64,000 bases of DNA from Membranipora membranacea (GCA_914767715.1 OU612073.1:6696001-6760000), one strand, 5' to 3'; positions 48,548 to 61,781 are shown, counted from the stretch's first letter. Translations and numbers: made by a program. Notes: generated by a model not told the origin, from the letters alone.

Positions 48548-50116
48548 TCAATCAAAAGTACCTCTGAGTGGATAGTCAGACATCTCAGGATACCAGCACA
48601 GTTGTTTACCGTCCCACTTCCTGTGTGCATTCCAAGGTCGTCTGCCGTTGTAGTTCTGATCGTACATAGTGATACTACCTCTGTTCAGCTCAGTGCTATC
48701 CAATCCTAACAAAATCTCCTTCTGTACACCTAGTCAGAAAGATATAATTTATTTTATAATTTATAGAAATTTAGTTGAAAGCAGTTTTCTATTGAAACCA
48801 ATGGTTGGCTGTACGTGTAGTAGGGGTGCACCAAAACTTATCCAATACGCTGAGGCTAATTATTAAAATGCCTGTGGTAACAGGAACTACCAATAGGGAT
48901 ATTGTGTAGTAGAGTTTACGGTAACATATATAGACATGGTATCTCCTTGTCAATTCTATATTCAGGTTTGATTAATCTATCTTATGTGAAGGGGGGAGGT
49001 AGTGGTATGACACCGTGTTCTACAGAGAACAGGTGATTGACACCCGTAGTTCTCAGAGACCCCTGAACGAGGTTTGATTATTACTGGTAGATCACATCTT
49101 TGACGTTAAATATAAATAAGTATGTTCTATCAGTATAATTGTCGGTGATGTTGTGATTATGGGAGATGTCTCAGTATGAGATATGATTTGTGAGAGTTAT
49201 TGGTTTAAGTTGATCTGAGTGTTGTAGTTATGGGATGAGAGATCCAGGGTAAATCCTCAAAATATGAGCGGATATTATACCAAGACCTCTAGCTTAATAG
49301 CTATAGATGTGGTCAGTTGAGCTATCAAAGCTCTTTGATCTGCAGTCTATATTTAGTTAACTAAGAGTTCACAGACTCGATTGGGCGCTTGAGAATTAGA
49401 TCATGACATGTTAGTTTTGGCCACCTTCATACTCGATTATTCTGATTCTAATAGCTATGCAGTATGTACCCTGTTAATCTCACATACCTTTGCTGCCTAG
49501 ATTAGAGCGCTTTCCGACGATGACATCAGGTTTGCAGTGTACCCAATCATAATTACTGACTCTCTGTCGAGGTAGCGGTGCAGCCTTTTCTCGCTACAAA
49601 AAGAAAAATTTATCAGGACTATTGCAATGAATTTGTTTTATCAAAAACTGACACTTACAAATACTTGCTTTCAGACTGCTGAGTGATGAATTTGTTGGTG
49701 AATTATTGTGTAATGAAATTGTGAATAATGCTTCAGAAAATACTAATGGTAGGGTTGAATAGTAACTTCATTTTTCTTGCTATATATATTCACTCAAGGG
49801 TCCCTATTAGAACTTGAATAAGCTAATTTTATAACAAACATATAGCCAAGATAATCATATCTAAACAGTTCCCCATAGCAGTATACAATCTAACCAGATA
49901 CATAGCAGTTACCAATCATTGGCCTGTCAAGATAGAATTAGCTGGATTAAAAGGCCTTTATTTTGACTTTAAATCATAACTGACCTGCATTCTCTCCTCG
50001 ACCCAGTTATGTATAAGTGTCTGATTGTCATATTTTCTTTCAATCTTCCAGCCAGCGGACTTTGTAAACTTCTCCTTACTCTTCCCCGTATCTATACGCG
50101 GTAATTGTACAGGCAT
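48548..50116 (-). CDS. CFAP107: CFAP107-like (C1orf158) ciliary microtubule inner protein
   Basis: Exons on the minus strand: 50116-49985, 49593-49488, and 48729-48562 (reading on to a stop at 48548 if unspliced), with agreeing phases 0,1. Exon 1 carries KSAGWKIERKYDNQTLIHNW and VEERMQ, the N-terminal signature of CFAP107. Exon 3 has SITMYDQNYNGR, RRPWNAHRKWDGKQLCWYPE and MSDYPL, matching the YDDHYNR / W.G..L.W.PE.SD.PL block of that family. CFAP107 is a microtubule inner protein of axonemal doublets (family knowledge). After SDYPLR a GT donor (gtactt) is present and the family normally continues with a short tail, so a last exon further left was probably missed. Read through, the protein ends RGTFD. 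Exon 2 and part of exon 1 are duplicated at 62886-63592. Confidence 0.75.
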
Positions 50117-50618
50117 GTTTACGGGTTAGCACCTCTCTATAACCGAGCTACTTCCTGCAGTATATCTCTGCCCTGCGTTTTAAAAACACTTGGGCAATTC
50201 GAGACTGTAATTGAGAATAGTCAGGTTTTGAAATAGAACTAACACTGTGATGAGTACAGAATAGAACCATAAATGAATTTCGTGATCTCAATACTTTTGA
50301 TGGATACAGGACGCTCTAACTGCCACTTTATGTCGCTTTGAAAGACAAAGGCACACCTGAACATGAAGTAGCTATACTGATGTCTTGCATTCAGGAGTAA
50401 CCATTGCGTTGGACCATAGGCTACACAATCATCAAACTGTTAGGTACCTGAAAGGGGGATTGAAGAGATGGTATGGTCAATTGCTAGTCCTTACAGGAAT
50501 ATTATACATAAATCTCACTAGTGACCATCCTTCTTTCTGTGTCAGGTGTGAAATGAGAGTCTAAACAGGCTCAATAGTGAATAATCTCACTATTGTATGG
50601 TGAACCAGCCCGTAGTAA

Positions 50619-51137
50619 ATGAATGTGTGGGTCTTATTCATCCAGGACTTGCTTATTCGTTATTGGCCATATAGCCAAGGCACACATTGCCTACTATGCC
50701 CACACATTGCTATGGGACTATGCCTGTGTTACAGGCATATAACACCCCATAAGGCTTATGGAAATTGCCTAGCTAGAGAGCGTTTGACTCTGTCAAAATT
50801 ATTTGAAAATTTAGTAGTCCTATGCTATAGCCACAGTGCTAGAGAGACTGGGAGTCACACTGACATTTCTCATAACTGTGAACAAAAAAGTTGCTGCATT
50901 TTATCTTTATGCAATCACATAATCAACTCAATGCAATCACTCAGCCAGATTAATGATAACGTTGAAACATTTTTGGCTGTATATAGTTGCTTATTGGCAT
51001 ATGGTAGTTGTACATTGATTGTACCAAGGAGAACACTTAATAAAATAAACTTTCCTTCATCAACAAATAATCTCATCTTAACCGGATATGTTACCATGCC
51101 AGCACAATGGATAAATGTGGTGTCGCTATTATTTTAG
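50619..51137 (+). CDS. Unassigned 172-codon open frame
   Basis: Begins MNVWVLFIQDLLIRYWPYSQ and is rich in Cys, Ser and Leu. It shows no domain I recognise and no flanking splice structure. In AT-rich DNA an open frame of this size can arise by chance. Listed because it is the longest unexplained non-repetitive ORF in the 50-51.5 kb gap. Confidence 0.12.
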   Translation: MNVWVLFIQDLLIRYWPYSQGTHCLLCPHIAMGLCLCYRHITPHKAYGNCLARERLTLSKLFENLVVLCYSHSARETGSHTDISHNCEQKSCCILSLCNHIINSMQSLSQINDNVETFLAVYSCLLAYGSCTLIVPRRTLNKINFPSSTNNLILTGYVTMPAQWINVVSLLF

Positions 51138-51474
51138 TCAGCTCAATGAGTTCATTGATTGGCTGATGAAATTATGTAGTAGTTATCTATACCTCTGAAT
51201 TGGTAGGACAACTACAACTGAATAAGCAAACCTATTGTAATGCCATGAGTAGTGGGGAAGACTGGCAGAAGAATGAGCTCCCTCTCCAGTTCATTGGACA
51301 GAGAACCTTGATTGACTATATTATATGTTCAAATTTTTCATGCCTTCTTTCCAACAGAAGGACTTGGTGTCGAGTTTCTGTTACCCCTGCCTGAAGACAT
51401 TACCCGGCCTCACTAGAGTAAGAATTATCATAACCTAGCTATATGTACCTGTTAATTGTGTCACATTTTTGGTA

Positions 51475-52183
51475 ACAGCATATACAGCGTATACAGCGTA
51501 TACAGCGTATACAGCGTATACAGCGTATACAGCGTATACAGCGTATACAGCGTATACAGCGTATACAGCGTATACAGCGTATACAGCGTATACAGCGTAT
51601 ACAGCGTATACAGCGTATACAGCGTATACAGCGTATACAGCGTATACAGCGTATACAGCGTATACAGCGTATACAGCGTATACAGCGTATACAGCGTATA
51701 CAGCGTATACAGCGTATACAGCGTATACAGCGTATACAGCGTATACAGCGTATACAGCGTATACAGCGTATACAGCGTATACAGCGTATACAGCGTATAC
51801 AGCGTATACAGCGTATACAGCGTATACAGCGTATACAGCGTATACAGCGTATACAGCGTATACAGCGTATACAGCGTATACAGCGTATACAGCGTATACA
51901 GCGTATACAGCGTATACAGCGTATACAGCGTATACAGCGTATACAGCGTATACAGCGTATACAGCGTATACAGCGTATACAGCGTATACAGCGTATACAG
52001 CGTATACAGCGTATACAGCGTATACAGCGTATACAGCGTATACAGCGTATACAGCGTATACAGCGTATACAGCGTATACAGCGTATACAGCGTATACAGC
52101 GTATACAGCGTATACAGCGTATACAGCGTATACAGCGTATACAGCGTATACAGCGTATACAGCGTATACAGCGTATACAGCGT
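51475..52183. repeat. Homogeneous 9-bp satellite, (TATACAGCG)n, about 79 units
   Basis: 709 bp of uninterrupted TATACAGCG with no variant unit seen by eye. As 9 is a multiple of 3 and the unit has no stop in several frames, long artificial ORFs (repeats of YSV, YTA, VYA, LYT) appear on both strands. These are not genes. Each unit junction creates GTATAC. Confidence 0.97.
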
Positions 52184-52399
52184 ACAACATTTTACAAGAC
52201 GTACAGATAATTTCTTAGTCAAACATAGTATTGTCAAAAATGGTATAAACCTTCTTGAAGCAGATCATGCCACAATTATTTAATATTGACACAGCTCACA
52301 AAGTTCATCAAACTAGAGCACTAACTCATGAAATCAAAATCCAAAGTTCTAACTAACTCAAGGAACTCCAACTTTAGGGAATAACATCGTTTTTTTTTA

Positions 52400-52800
52400 T
52401 ATATGTTCTTTAATATCACCACCGACCAATGTTTCTAGACAAATGAGGCCGTGTGAAAAAGAAGGAATGGAATTAGATGAATTTTTTAAACAGCGATTTA
52501 TCATAAAATGCTGTTCTACCACGATGCTGAGACAGCTGAAGCAAATCATTGCAAACATGGTCCCTGTAGGATTGAACCTTAGACATAAAACATTTAAATG
52601 TCCACTAAGCTCTTCAATATTAAGTTGTGACAGTCTTTCATCGTCTATAAGGGGTAAAATTATTATTCTTGTGCACATGCTTTGAAAACTTTCCAGTTTA
52701 TCTATATCAGTTTTACTCAGATATGGGTACCAAACTAGACAGGCAACGACAGAAGGATAGTATCCTTGCCTTGTAGAAAAGTGCTATTGCAGCGCTATCA
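52400..52800 (-). mobile_element. LINE reverse-transcriptase 3' fragment
   Basis: Minus-strand frames give CLVWYPYLSKTDIDKLESFQ followed by CTRIIILPLIDDERL and LNIEELSGHLNVLCLRF. This is the C-terminal part of Jockey/CR1-type RT proteins (a 'VWYP...LE..Q...' block). The part near 52690-52800 recurs at 63593-63700. Confidence 0.65.
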
Positions 52801-54307
52801 ACACCTGATCTTCAGAGCAGTGACTTTGTACGCTCAATTATGAGATAAAGGCAATATTTCTATAAGATATATCATTATCAATGATTTATTTATAACTTAT
52901 AACATATTTATAATATTTTTCATCATTATAAAATTGCTTGTCAGGAAGGATTATGGTACTAATTTGCTACATAAGTAACCTAGAAATAAGAGAATTTCCC
53001 AGCAATTCTTCTTCCTGTCCCCTGTACCAAATCAGGGATGACAGAGTTCCATACTCCTCTCTCCTGTCTCTGCCTTAGTAGGCTAGAGACCCACACACTC
53101 CTCTCTCTCTCCTATTTCTCCTCTTGCCTCTTGCAGCAATAACTGCAGCAATTACTACTACTAGAATGTTTGCATGAAAAAGCACACACTGGTCATCGTA
53201 ATTTAAGTTTTCCATGTTTGTTTGTAAACAAGAGGATTTGTAAACTAAGGACTGGGAAATCCCAGTCATGTCGGTCATCGGTGTTTTCGCACTCGGGCAT
53301 GTGTGAACAGGTCTTTTTTGACCGATACTTAGCCTAACCGATTTCCCAGTAATATCAGCCTCGTGCTATCGCCCAGTGTAAAAGCAGCTTTACAATTTGA
53401 CCAAGATGCATTCAAAAGCATTATAAAGTAATATCATCATCAATAGTGATGCTGCTTGAAATTCCTTAAAAGTACATTTGATCTTATTAAATTATTCATG
53501 GTTGGTTTTTAATACAATGGCGCTGCATATAAAAGAAAATTTGATGCCACTAAATAAACAGCTGCTGCCGCTAAATTAGCATTCAAAATACTCATTGGCT
53601 ATTTATTTCCAGGCTACCATCAATGACTATTTACTATTTACTAGTACTTATAATCTTTGCTGCTATGTTCCTTTCAACAATAATCGGACATTGATCAGAC
53701 ATTTAGTTGAGCTAGATTAATATTATGAGTTTTTTATGTGCTTTTGCCAAAACAACAATATAAAGTCTTGCAGTGTTTTCTCAGGCTTTGAAATTAATAT
53801 TCATTGAGGGCCTAAGTGCAAGCAAAATTAAATTTATTTTTTATTCTTACAGCATTGCTTCGATTGGTTGGGTTTAGCTTTCCTAAACATTCCAATACAA
53901 AAGAGGACTTAGGTTCTTTTGTTGATCGTAAAATGCTCTGTAACAATGCGTGCTGAGTGCTTTGGTCCTTAAATTAATTGTGCAGTTCAGTTGGTATGAT
54001 TATTGACAACAAAGATCAAGTTCTATACAATTTGTTATTGATTTGTTGTAAAGAAGATGCTACCTTTGTTTGACCGATTTATACCTTATATTGCTGAAAA
54101 GCTAATAAATACTTCCAGTGTAATCCCTGTTCACCATATTCTAACAGTAATTGCTTTTGAAGCATCACATGATAAGTAGTAGTAGTAGGTGTGTGCCAAG
54201 AAAAGTAAAAGTTAGAAAGCTACAAACAAGCTACCAACAGGCTACAAACATACAACCAATCGGCTATCAGATTCTCTGGCACAGCTTGGGAAGAAGTAAG
54301 GCTTCAA
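52801..54307. other. Intergenic DNA upstream of the sulfotransferase gene
   Basis: No gene recognised. AT-rich near 52860-52930 and CT-rich (ctctctctcctatttctcc) near 53100. It should include the promoter of the sulfotransferase gene; no TATA box stands out. Confidence 0.4.
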
Positions 54308-57300
54308 ATGTTGTCAAAGAATGATATAAAGTCAATTATGGCAAAGGATGTTAATAAGAAAGTTGCTGCGGTGATATTGGCATCTATATTAGTGGGAGTC
54401 ATTGTTATTACTAAAACATGGAAAGCTCCTCCAATTGTAACCGTAGTCAACAAAGAAGATGTCTTACAGAAGCCTAGAGAGCCTCCACCTGCAGTGAGTT
54501 ATGTATCATCTGACTATTTACTTATCATCGTTGTAGACTATATCATTTGAAGAGTTATGTAGGAGATCAGCATCAGGTAGGTCTTCACAGATTGTCAAAC
54601 ATTTTCACTTCTATTGGTTTGCTCCATCACTAAGTGATGAATGAGCTGAAATCAAGGAGTACTCCTTGCTGAAACATATCTATAATGCGTATGCGTTTAT
54701 ATCGAGGGTTAGAATCGGATTGACACCGGAGTGCTAATTTGGTCAAACCTTCACCAAGTGCGTTCAGAAAGCCAAGTGATTCAGAGAAAACTGGTACTAA
54801 TATTTATACCACCAATCCAACATACTTGAACTCAATAATTGAGAGCATCAGCTGTCTTTTCTATTTACATGCACATGAAAGTGTGAATGTTAATATCATT
54901 TTGTGTTCATGTACATTGTCTCATTCACCCTCTAAATAATTGACAAGTTCACTGAAAATAATTTAGGTTTTTGGTTAATATTACTAACTATATTAGCTAC
55001 TAGCTGATGGCAATGTGTTTGCAGGTCAGGGTAGCTGTATCTCAGAGACCTCTTGTTTTTCAATCCTAACACAGTATATTACAGGGTCATTGAATATAAT
55101 GGCACCCCTATTGGTTACATAAACATAACTTGTGGTCATATAGTTCCAACCCTGTAATTAATAATAAGGTTAGCATTCCTCCTCCCAACTGCTCACATCA
55201 ATCTAGGTTTTCAATTTTTAACCAGTAACTGGTTGAGCGATTTTCAATTTTAGATTCCGTATGTGAAAAGCAGCAGTGGCCAGGCTTGTATCCTTTAATG
55301 TGAAAAGTTATGAGTTTTTAATCACCAATAAAAAAAATATGGAGGAATAGCAGTAGGCCTATCAGTGTTACAATTCACGCCTATGTTTTTTGTAAGATGA
55401 CATTTTGCAATTGATTGCTTTCCTCAGAAGAGACGAACAGGCATGTGTCCTATGATGTGAACAGTTTGAATTTTGACTTAGAAAAAATTTAAAATGTAAG
55501 AAGCGCAGTATCAGTGTTGTAATTCATGCAAGATCGGGCATATGTTTTTTTGTAAGATGACGGTTTGAATAAATATCATTTCCCATGAGAGGCTTGTATC
55601 CTTTGTTGTGAAAATTTGAGTTTTTAAGGGCAGTTTTAAGAGCAGTATCAGAAGATCAGGCCTATGTTTTTCTAAGATATTTGAATTAATATCATTTCCC
55701 AGAAGAGTGAAAATGCTCATTTCTATTCCACAAAAACTGGGTAGGTTGTTATTGAGACATATTTTCTCATTTTCTGGCGACAGCTTTTGTAAAAAGTGGT
55801 ATATACCATAAATGTCTAAGAATCCATTTATGGTCAGCATTCAGGTTAAGGTCAAGGATGGCAAAGGGAAGTGTCTTGTAGGCTTAATTAAATTAGATTT
55901 CAGGAAGTCAAAAACTGAGTGAACTCCTCCGTGGCTTTTCCAGCACACTGTACATCTCAGACCTCATTTCAGCTGTATTAGATTTATCTAAAGGAGGTCA
56001 AGCTTTTAGGTTGTAGGCCCATTAGTCATAGAAGACCAAGAATTAATAAAAGCTAAATATTGATTGAATTTGCCAAGCAATAATGCAGGCTTGTGCAGAA
56101 AAATTTGAAAGACATACTTAATTTTAATCCCTTCAATCCTGTGATAACTTGTACGCAGCAACATGCTGTATAATCCGTGACCGAGTTTCTGCTGTTCAAA
56201 CTTCAAAGTGATGTTGGTATCCAATCCATGTTTGTCTGTGCGCCAACGAATAAGTTACCAAATTTAGCGTCCCATACACCAAGCCAATAACAGGGTCTTA
56301 GCTTAAAAACTTATAAGGGAGGCGAAAATCAGAGGCGGTGCAAAGTAACACAAAAAGTGTTACTGTAAGCTCCTCTCGTTAGGTCCAGTCTATAATGCAA
56401 TGCAAAAGATATACCAAATGGAAATCACAAATAAAACGGATTCTGACATGTATCATTAAATTAAAGAGTTTAAAAACGCTTTATTAAGCCTTCTGGTGGC
56501 TCACTGCCTCCATTAGAACTACGGGCCTGAATAGTGAAAATCTATAGAAAACTTGCAGTTATCCGCTTCCTCAGATAAAATCTGTTACACTGTTGCAACA
56601 GATTTGTAGATAATCAGTTACATAAGTCTGCATTGTAATCTTGTACCACTGACACCTTTTCTCCTTGTAAAACTATGCTTTTAATGTGTAGCCAGAAATA
56701 GCAGATGTACCCCATATAATTAAATGGCCTGTTGGTGCAGCTGACCTCAGTAGTTTTGTTGGTTCTCGTGCATATTATTGAAAATTGTTATATTTATGAA
56801 AATACGGCATCAGTCTGCATATTGACAGACATATCTTTACTGTCTGTGATTCTTACATAACCTACAATAAGGAAATGATGATAATTCATCTGGTCATCTG
56901 GACTAATACTTCCAGTCGCACAGTTTTTTCACAACAAAGGCCCAGTGCAAGAAAGACATTTAGAATTAGCCCAATAGATGTAACTTATGCGATTTTACAT
57001 TAGGTTTATATCGCAAGGCCGTAATGGTGATTGGTAATGATTGAAACAGTGTTCGAATGGCTCATATTTCAACCTATAGCAGTTTGACACTTCAAACCTA
57101 TAAATATATTCCCTTTTCTACACAGGTTATCGGACAACCCAGTCCTGCCAAGGAGTCAGGGCTAGCCAGCCTGATAAAGCATGAAGTTCCAGTGAAACAC
57201 AGGCTAGAAGTACATTATAGGGATTTATCAGCCTGCGAGAAGCCTCAGTACCTTCCTGAACTTGAAGCACATTGTTGGGGCGAGTGTAAATATGGTCTTC

Positions 57301-60300
57301 AGTGCAGCAGTCCAGCTACTTATAAAGATGTCCTAGCCAACAGGTCAGTAACTAAAGTCTCCTTGAATCATTTTACCTGATGGTTTACGACCATGTTTGC
57401 TGATTGTGTGTCGCCAAACATAACAAATCTGTTGTTATTTTTGACCGGTATGAGTGAATTTCTTTCGTTGCCGTGTCTATGCTATGACGTTGGGAAACTA
57501 TACATTCTTTGTGGTAACTTTCGTTTCATCCTTGTTACTTGAAAAAATTGCTGACATGGTGTGTGTTAAGATTTGATATGAGACATGAATATAAATTATT
57601 ATATATCGTTGTACATTATTTATTATACATATGTTACCCAAAGAACCAAGGTTAATTACTTCTTTATTTTCGTGATAAGACCATTCAGCAGGCCTAACAC
57701 CACTCTTCCAAGGCGATCAACTTTATATAAGTGTGCTAGATAACTTAAAGACATGATGGTTTGGGACATAAACTCCCAAACTCCCTGGGTCCCGTCTGCC
57801 TGCAATCGGAATTGCTTCCTCTCTACTGACCAGCCAAGGCTTATCAATGGAAAGGGAGCGAACCCAAATGCAGGCAAATTGGATCAACTTTCATCTAGTT
57901 CCAGATAAAAGAAATTAATAATCAACATTATGAACATTATGGTGCTGTCACAACTCTAGTTTCAAACTATCTGACTAGACCCTTGTTGCATTTTTAGTAA
58001 CCATTTTTTATATACACATGCGTAAATTATATGATGACATGAACTGATAAGAAAAAAAATACTGTCATTTTATACAGGGCGAGACTTGTGTGCTTTGAGA
58101 ATTTCTACATCATTGGAGTTAGAAAGAGCGGCAGCTCAGATATATCCCGCTACTTCATGAAGTTAAATAAGATCTGCGCCAATAAAGAATGCAGATGGGG
58201 AGATCTAGGACCAGGAGTGAGTTAGTATAAATGCGCAGATGGCTGCAGCCTGCATTGTGAGTTAGTGGCATTACATTATCAACCACTCAAAATGAGCCGT
58301 TGATAATGTAAAATGCCACTGACTCGCATTGCAGCCGTCTGAGAACTTTGTTTCGGAATAAGATGTGTCAGGTGCTAATTCTTTGATCATTGCGCAAGTC
58401 AAAACGTCACCGACATTTTGAGCAGATCTTCATCTACAGCAAAAACGAAGGATTTCTGCTGATATTCCTGGTCAACTGCTAATCACTTTGCCTGTGTTTG
58501 GAGTTGTCCCCCTCCGAGTCAGCATCAACTCATTATTAGAATGGACCCAATCAGAATGCAGGCCAATTGGTTCAAACTTGTTCTAGGTCGACCCTAGTAA
58601 TCATCAGTTTAATAAAAGTTATCTTTTTATAGGATACTTGATACATTCTGAAGCCATTCTACTAGCACGGTCATTCTACTGCCGTAGTGTGCTTTTAGAG
58701 GCTTGGGTGAGTCCTTGGCAACAGTCCTTGGATGCGGCCTGGTCGGGCAGGAACTACCTTGTTCGATTGGAGCCTGCCACCTATTTGAAATTGTATATGG
58801 ATCTACAAATTAAAGAAATCCTTTTTACATCCTACTGACTTGTTTGTATGTATTTTATATAATCTCTCCTGTAGGACTATTATCCTGACAAGTATTGTCC
58901 GATGGATTTCTTTGCTCATGGCTTCCCTCAGCAAACCAAACTGAACACAACAGATAGAATCTATCACTACGGTCCAGGTAAAACTTAGACATGCACTATT
59001 CTCGAAAAGGGAGGGTGTAGTTTCTCCCTCCCCAGCCTGGAACTGGATAATTACCCATTGCCAATTGCACCAGGTGGGTGGCTAGGAGAATTAAGCCTAT
59101 AGGTACAGTGCCACAATTGACTTCAAATCTGTCATATGGGTCTATATGTATTTATAGTAAACTTTGATGAACCTGGGCTGTAGTCCAGTCTATCACTCCC
59201 TCATCAAATGCTGTTTGTATGATTTTCTTTACACAGCCTCATCATGATTATATTGCTCCCTTGTGTATAACTATTTGATGTCCAACTTTTTGTTGCTATA
59301 TCTTGTCCCGGTGACTCTGAAATTTGAAGGCAACACATAGTGAATATCTTGGTTAAGTTCTATCCGATTTGCCTGCATGTCGGGTTACTCCCACTCCACT
59401 GATAAGTCAACAGCAGACTCCATATGCAATCCAGTGGAAGCTAACTTGATTTAGTGAATTTCACAGTTCTATTTATAACATTTTCGTCATCCATCCAAAT
59501 ATTAACTCTCTAATAATAATGATAATAATATGAATTCTTAATTTTAGGAACGCTTCTATCGAGCGGGCTTTATTTCCAGAACAGCACTCACCTTATTGTC
59601 TCTCCAGCTACCCAGTTTCTCGGCTTCATGGCTACTCCTGATACTCGGTTCCACATTCAGATTCGCCACCCAACAGAGAGGTACGTACTGCATGTTATTA
59701 TTCTTTGCCTGAATTTGAGTGCGACATTATTATAATATGGTATATCTAGAATGGATGGAAAAAAACACTTTTTATAAGGCATTTCGGCTATTCTTTAATT
59801 GTTTCTCAGTGCACTTTTTTACACTAGGTCTTATTGGACAGCTCTATTAATAGCGGGCCTCCCTAAGCTTGGATGGCTAGTGGGGGGTCGTGAATTCTTG
59901 CACGCCATGGCCACCTACTCCTTTATTGAAATAGGCAGAGGTAGATCTTTATACTGTATGCATGCAGAGGACTTCTAATATTTATGGCCCTTATCCACAC
60001 AGACCTGGCTAGGATGAATGGCTCGCCAGTGCCAGATCAGAAACGGCATTCAGCCCTGGAGGTCGAACCTGGAACATATGATCACAAGTCCTTGCCCGTA
60101 ACCGTCAGTCCACTGCTGAAGTATTATAGGAAGCAGTTCCTTCAAAGTGATAACAATGATGATAATTTTTTGTTTTAGAGCCATATCCTATCTATTTCAC
60201 TGGCACAGAGAGAAGGAGATCTATCCTGATATTACTCATGAACAGTTCAGTGATGAGTTTACTGATTATCTGTTACTTGGTCTGTTGAGGCAGCTGGAGG

Positions 60301-61771
60301 AATGTATTAGAGACCACGGTGAATTAGGATGTATATATCAGACAACCGGAGAAGACGGAGTATTGAGGGTTAGTATGATATCTAGTTTGATGCTGCCGAC
60401 TTTGATCGGGACTTATAAAATATGAACTTTATTTAACAACAATCAACGCATGAAGCAAATAAGACCATGTGTTTGAAAAGAAAAAGGCAGGTGTTGATGT
60501 ATTTAGTAACATCCTTAACTAATTGGGTGAAAATATTTACTAATAGACAATAGTTTGAAGATTGTTATACCTTGATACAACCGTGAGAATATAGATACAT
60601 ATTAAGCCTGACACGTAGGGAATCATGTTGTAATGAGTATGTTTTTCTTAGCCATCCTAGTTTGCCAGAAACTCAAACTGATAGCCTATGTATTTTTACA
60701 TTATTACAGAATTTGCTGAAACATAGTCTCTATGTGATCTATATTGAAGAGACTTTCAAATTTATACCTCGAGATCAGTTCATTATAACACAGATGGAAG
60801 AGTATAGTAAAAATGAGGTTAGTTAAACCCGTCAACCCATCACCATAAATTCTGATTATGAAGAGACAAAGACAAACCTATACAGATAATCTTCTCTGTT
60901 TTAATCATAATCGACCTTGACATTGGCTGGTGAGATCTCCCAGGGCGACATCGCGCAGAAAAGTTGCTTTAATTTATATTGCAAGTTTCAAAAATGCAAT
61001 TTCTTTATTTGAAATATTCATCAATACTCAATAAACTACACAGTTTCCTCCACCATCCAGCCATATGTCATTGTAACAGTCTCAGCGAATACACAATATA
61101 TTTCAGTGATCAACAACATGGAAATTTGGGGGTAGGGTGGAGGCTTTCAGAGTTTTCTATGGGTAATATAGTTCAAAGACGTACAGGAACGAAAATGTTG
61201 GGGCGCCCGCTCGCTTTACTGAAGATTGGGTTTCCTAAAGTTGAAGAACAGATCAGGTCAGTTTTGGTCAAAATTGGAGAAGATATCAGGTCCTTAGTTA
61301 CTATTAAACTCTTGTCCAAAGCTGGCTCAGTTTTTCAGACTTAAGTTCAGTTTTAGCCCAGTGAATCGGTTGATTTGAATAATTTATTCTGAGGACAGTT
61401 TTAAAATTAAAGATTGCTCTATTTTTCTCCAATGAAATTGAAGACAGCTTTGTGTGAAAGGAGGCCCTATAGTCCATGTGTAATGTTTGTTTGTCACTTA
61501 GATCAATGAAGTTTGTATTGTGAAATCTTTATATTTTAATTTGCAGACTGAATCTATAAAAAAGGTGATGGATGCGTTTGGGATTGAGTTCCAGGCAAAC
61601 GAGTATCTGGACAAACAAGCTAAAGTAGTATTGAACCAAGGGAGGAAAAATCCAGTGGCTAAGGAAGTTATACAAGCGCTAGATGACTTTTTTATGCCAT
61701 ATAACCAAAGACTAGCAAAGCTTTTAAATGATGACAAGTTTTTATATAAAAGGGAAGAAACCAGAAGCTAG
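54308..61771 (+). CDS. CHST15-like carbohydrate sulfotransferase (433 aa, 8 exons)
   Basis: Golgi type II sulfotransferase of the CHST15 (GalNAc4S-6ST)-like group, using PAPS to sulfate glycans (family knowledge; substrate not predictable). Exons 54308-54493, 57126-57343, 58078-58216, 58875-58977, 59548-59680, 60179-60368, 60710-60817 and 61547-61771, phases 0,2,0,1,2,0,0. A short cytosolic N-terminus precedes one membrane anchor (AAVILASILVGVIVI, about residues 19-33). The 5'-PAPS loop IIGVRKSGSSDISRYF is at 146-161. The 3'-phosphate site RHPTERAISYLF is at 255-266. Further family motifs: LRQLEECIRDHGELGCIY, LLKHSLYVIYIEETF and the C-terminal FMPYNQRLAKLL. The total is shorter than vertebrate CHST15 (about 560) mainly in the stem. 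Three introns carry family F3/F4 elements, and an F1 element begins 11 bp after the stop. Confidence 0.88.
56291..56529. mobile_element. Family F3 copy
   Basis: Begins CAGGGTCTTAGCTTAAAA and ends CCATTAGAACTACGGGCCTG. The interior ATACCAAATGGAAATCACA and GATTCTGACATGTA match the copy at 13876-14115. In intron 1 of the sulfotransferase gene. Confidence 0.7.
57770..57905. mobile_element. Family F4 copy
   Basis: TGCCTGCAATCGGAATTGCT then TCCTCTCTACTGACCAGC; right arm GGGAGCGAACCCAAATGCAG then CAAATTGGATCAACTTTC. In intron 2 of the sulfotransferase gene. Confidence 0.6.
58241..58338. repeat. Imperfect ~40-bp-arm hairpin
   Basis: GGCTGCAGCCTGCATTGTGA then GTGGCATTACATTATCAAC; reverse-complement arm GTTGATAATGTAAAATGCC then ACTGACTCGCATTGCAGCC. 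Starts 24 bp after the donor of sulfotransferase exon 3. Confidence 0.7.
58485..58595. mobile_element. Family F4 copy
   Basis: TTTGCCTGTGTTTGGAGTTG then TCCCCCTCCGAG; right arm AATCAGAATGCAGGCCAATT then GGTTCAAACTTGTTCTAG. In intron 3 of the sulfotransferase gene. Confidence 0.6.
59355..59462. mobile_element. Family F4 copy
   Basis: ATCCGATTTGCCTGCATGTC then GGGTTACTCCCACTCCACTG; right arm ATATGCAATCCAGTGGAAGC. In intron 4 of the sulfotransferase gene. Confidence 0.55.
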
Positions 61772-61781
61772 GTATATTGAC

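Noticed and set aside
51435-52283. Four long ORFs (249-275 codons) on both strands across the satellite
   Set aside because: They are translations of the 9-bp repeat in different frames, with no composition or signal of a real protein.
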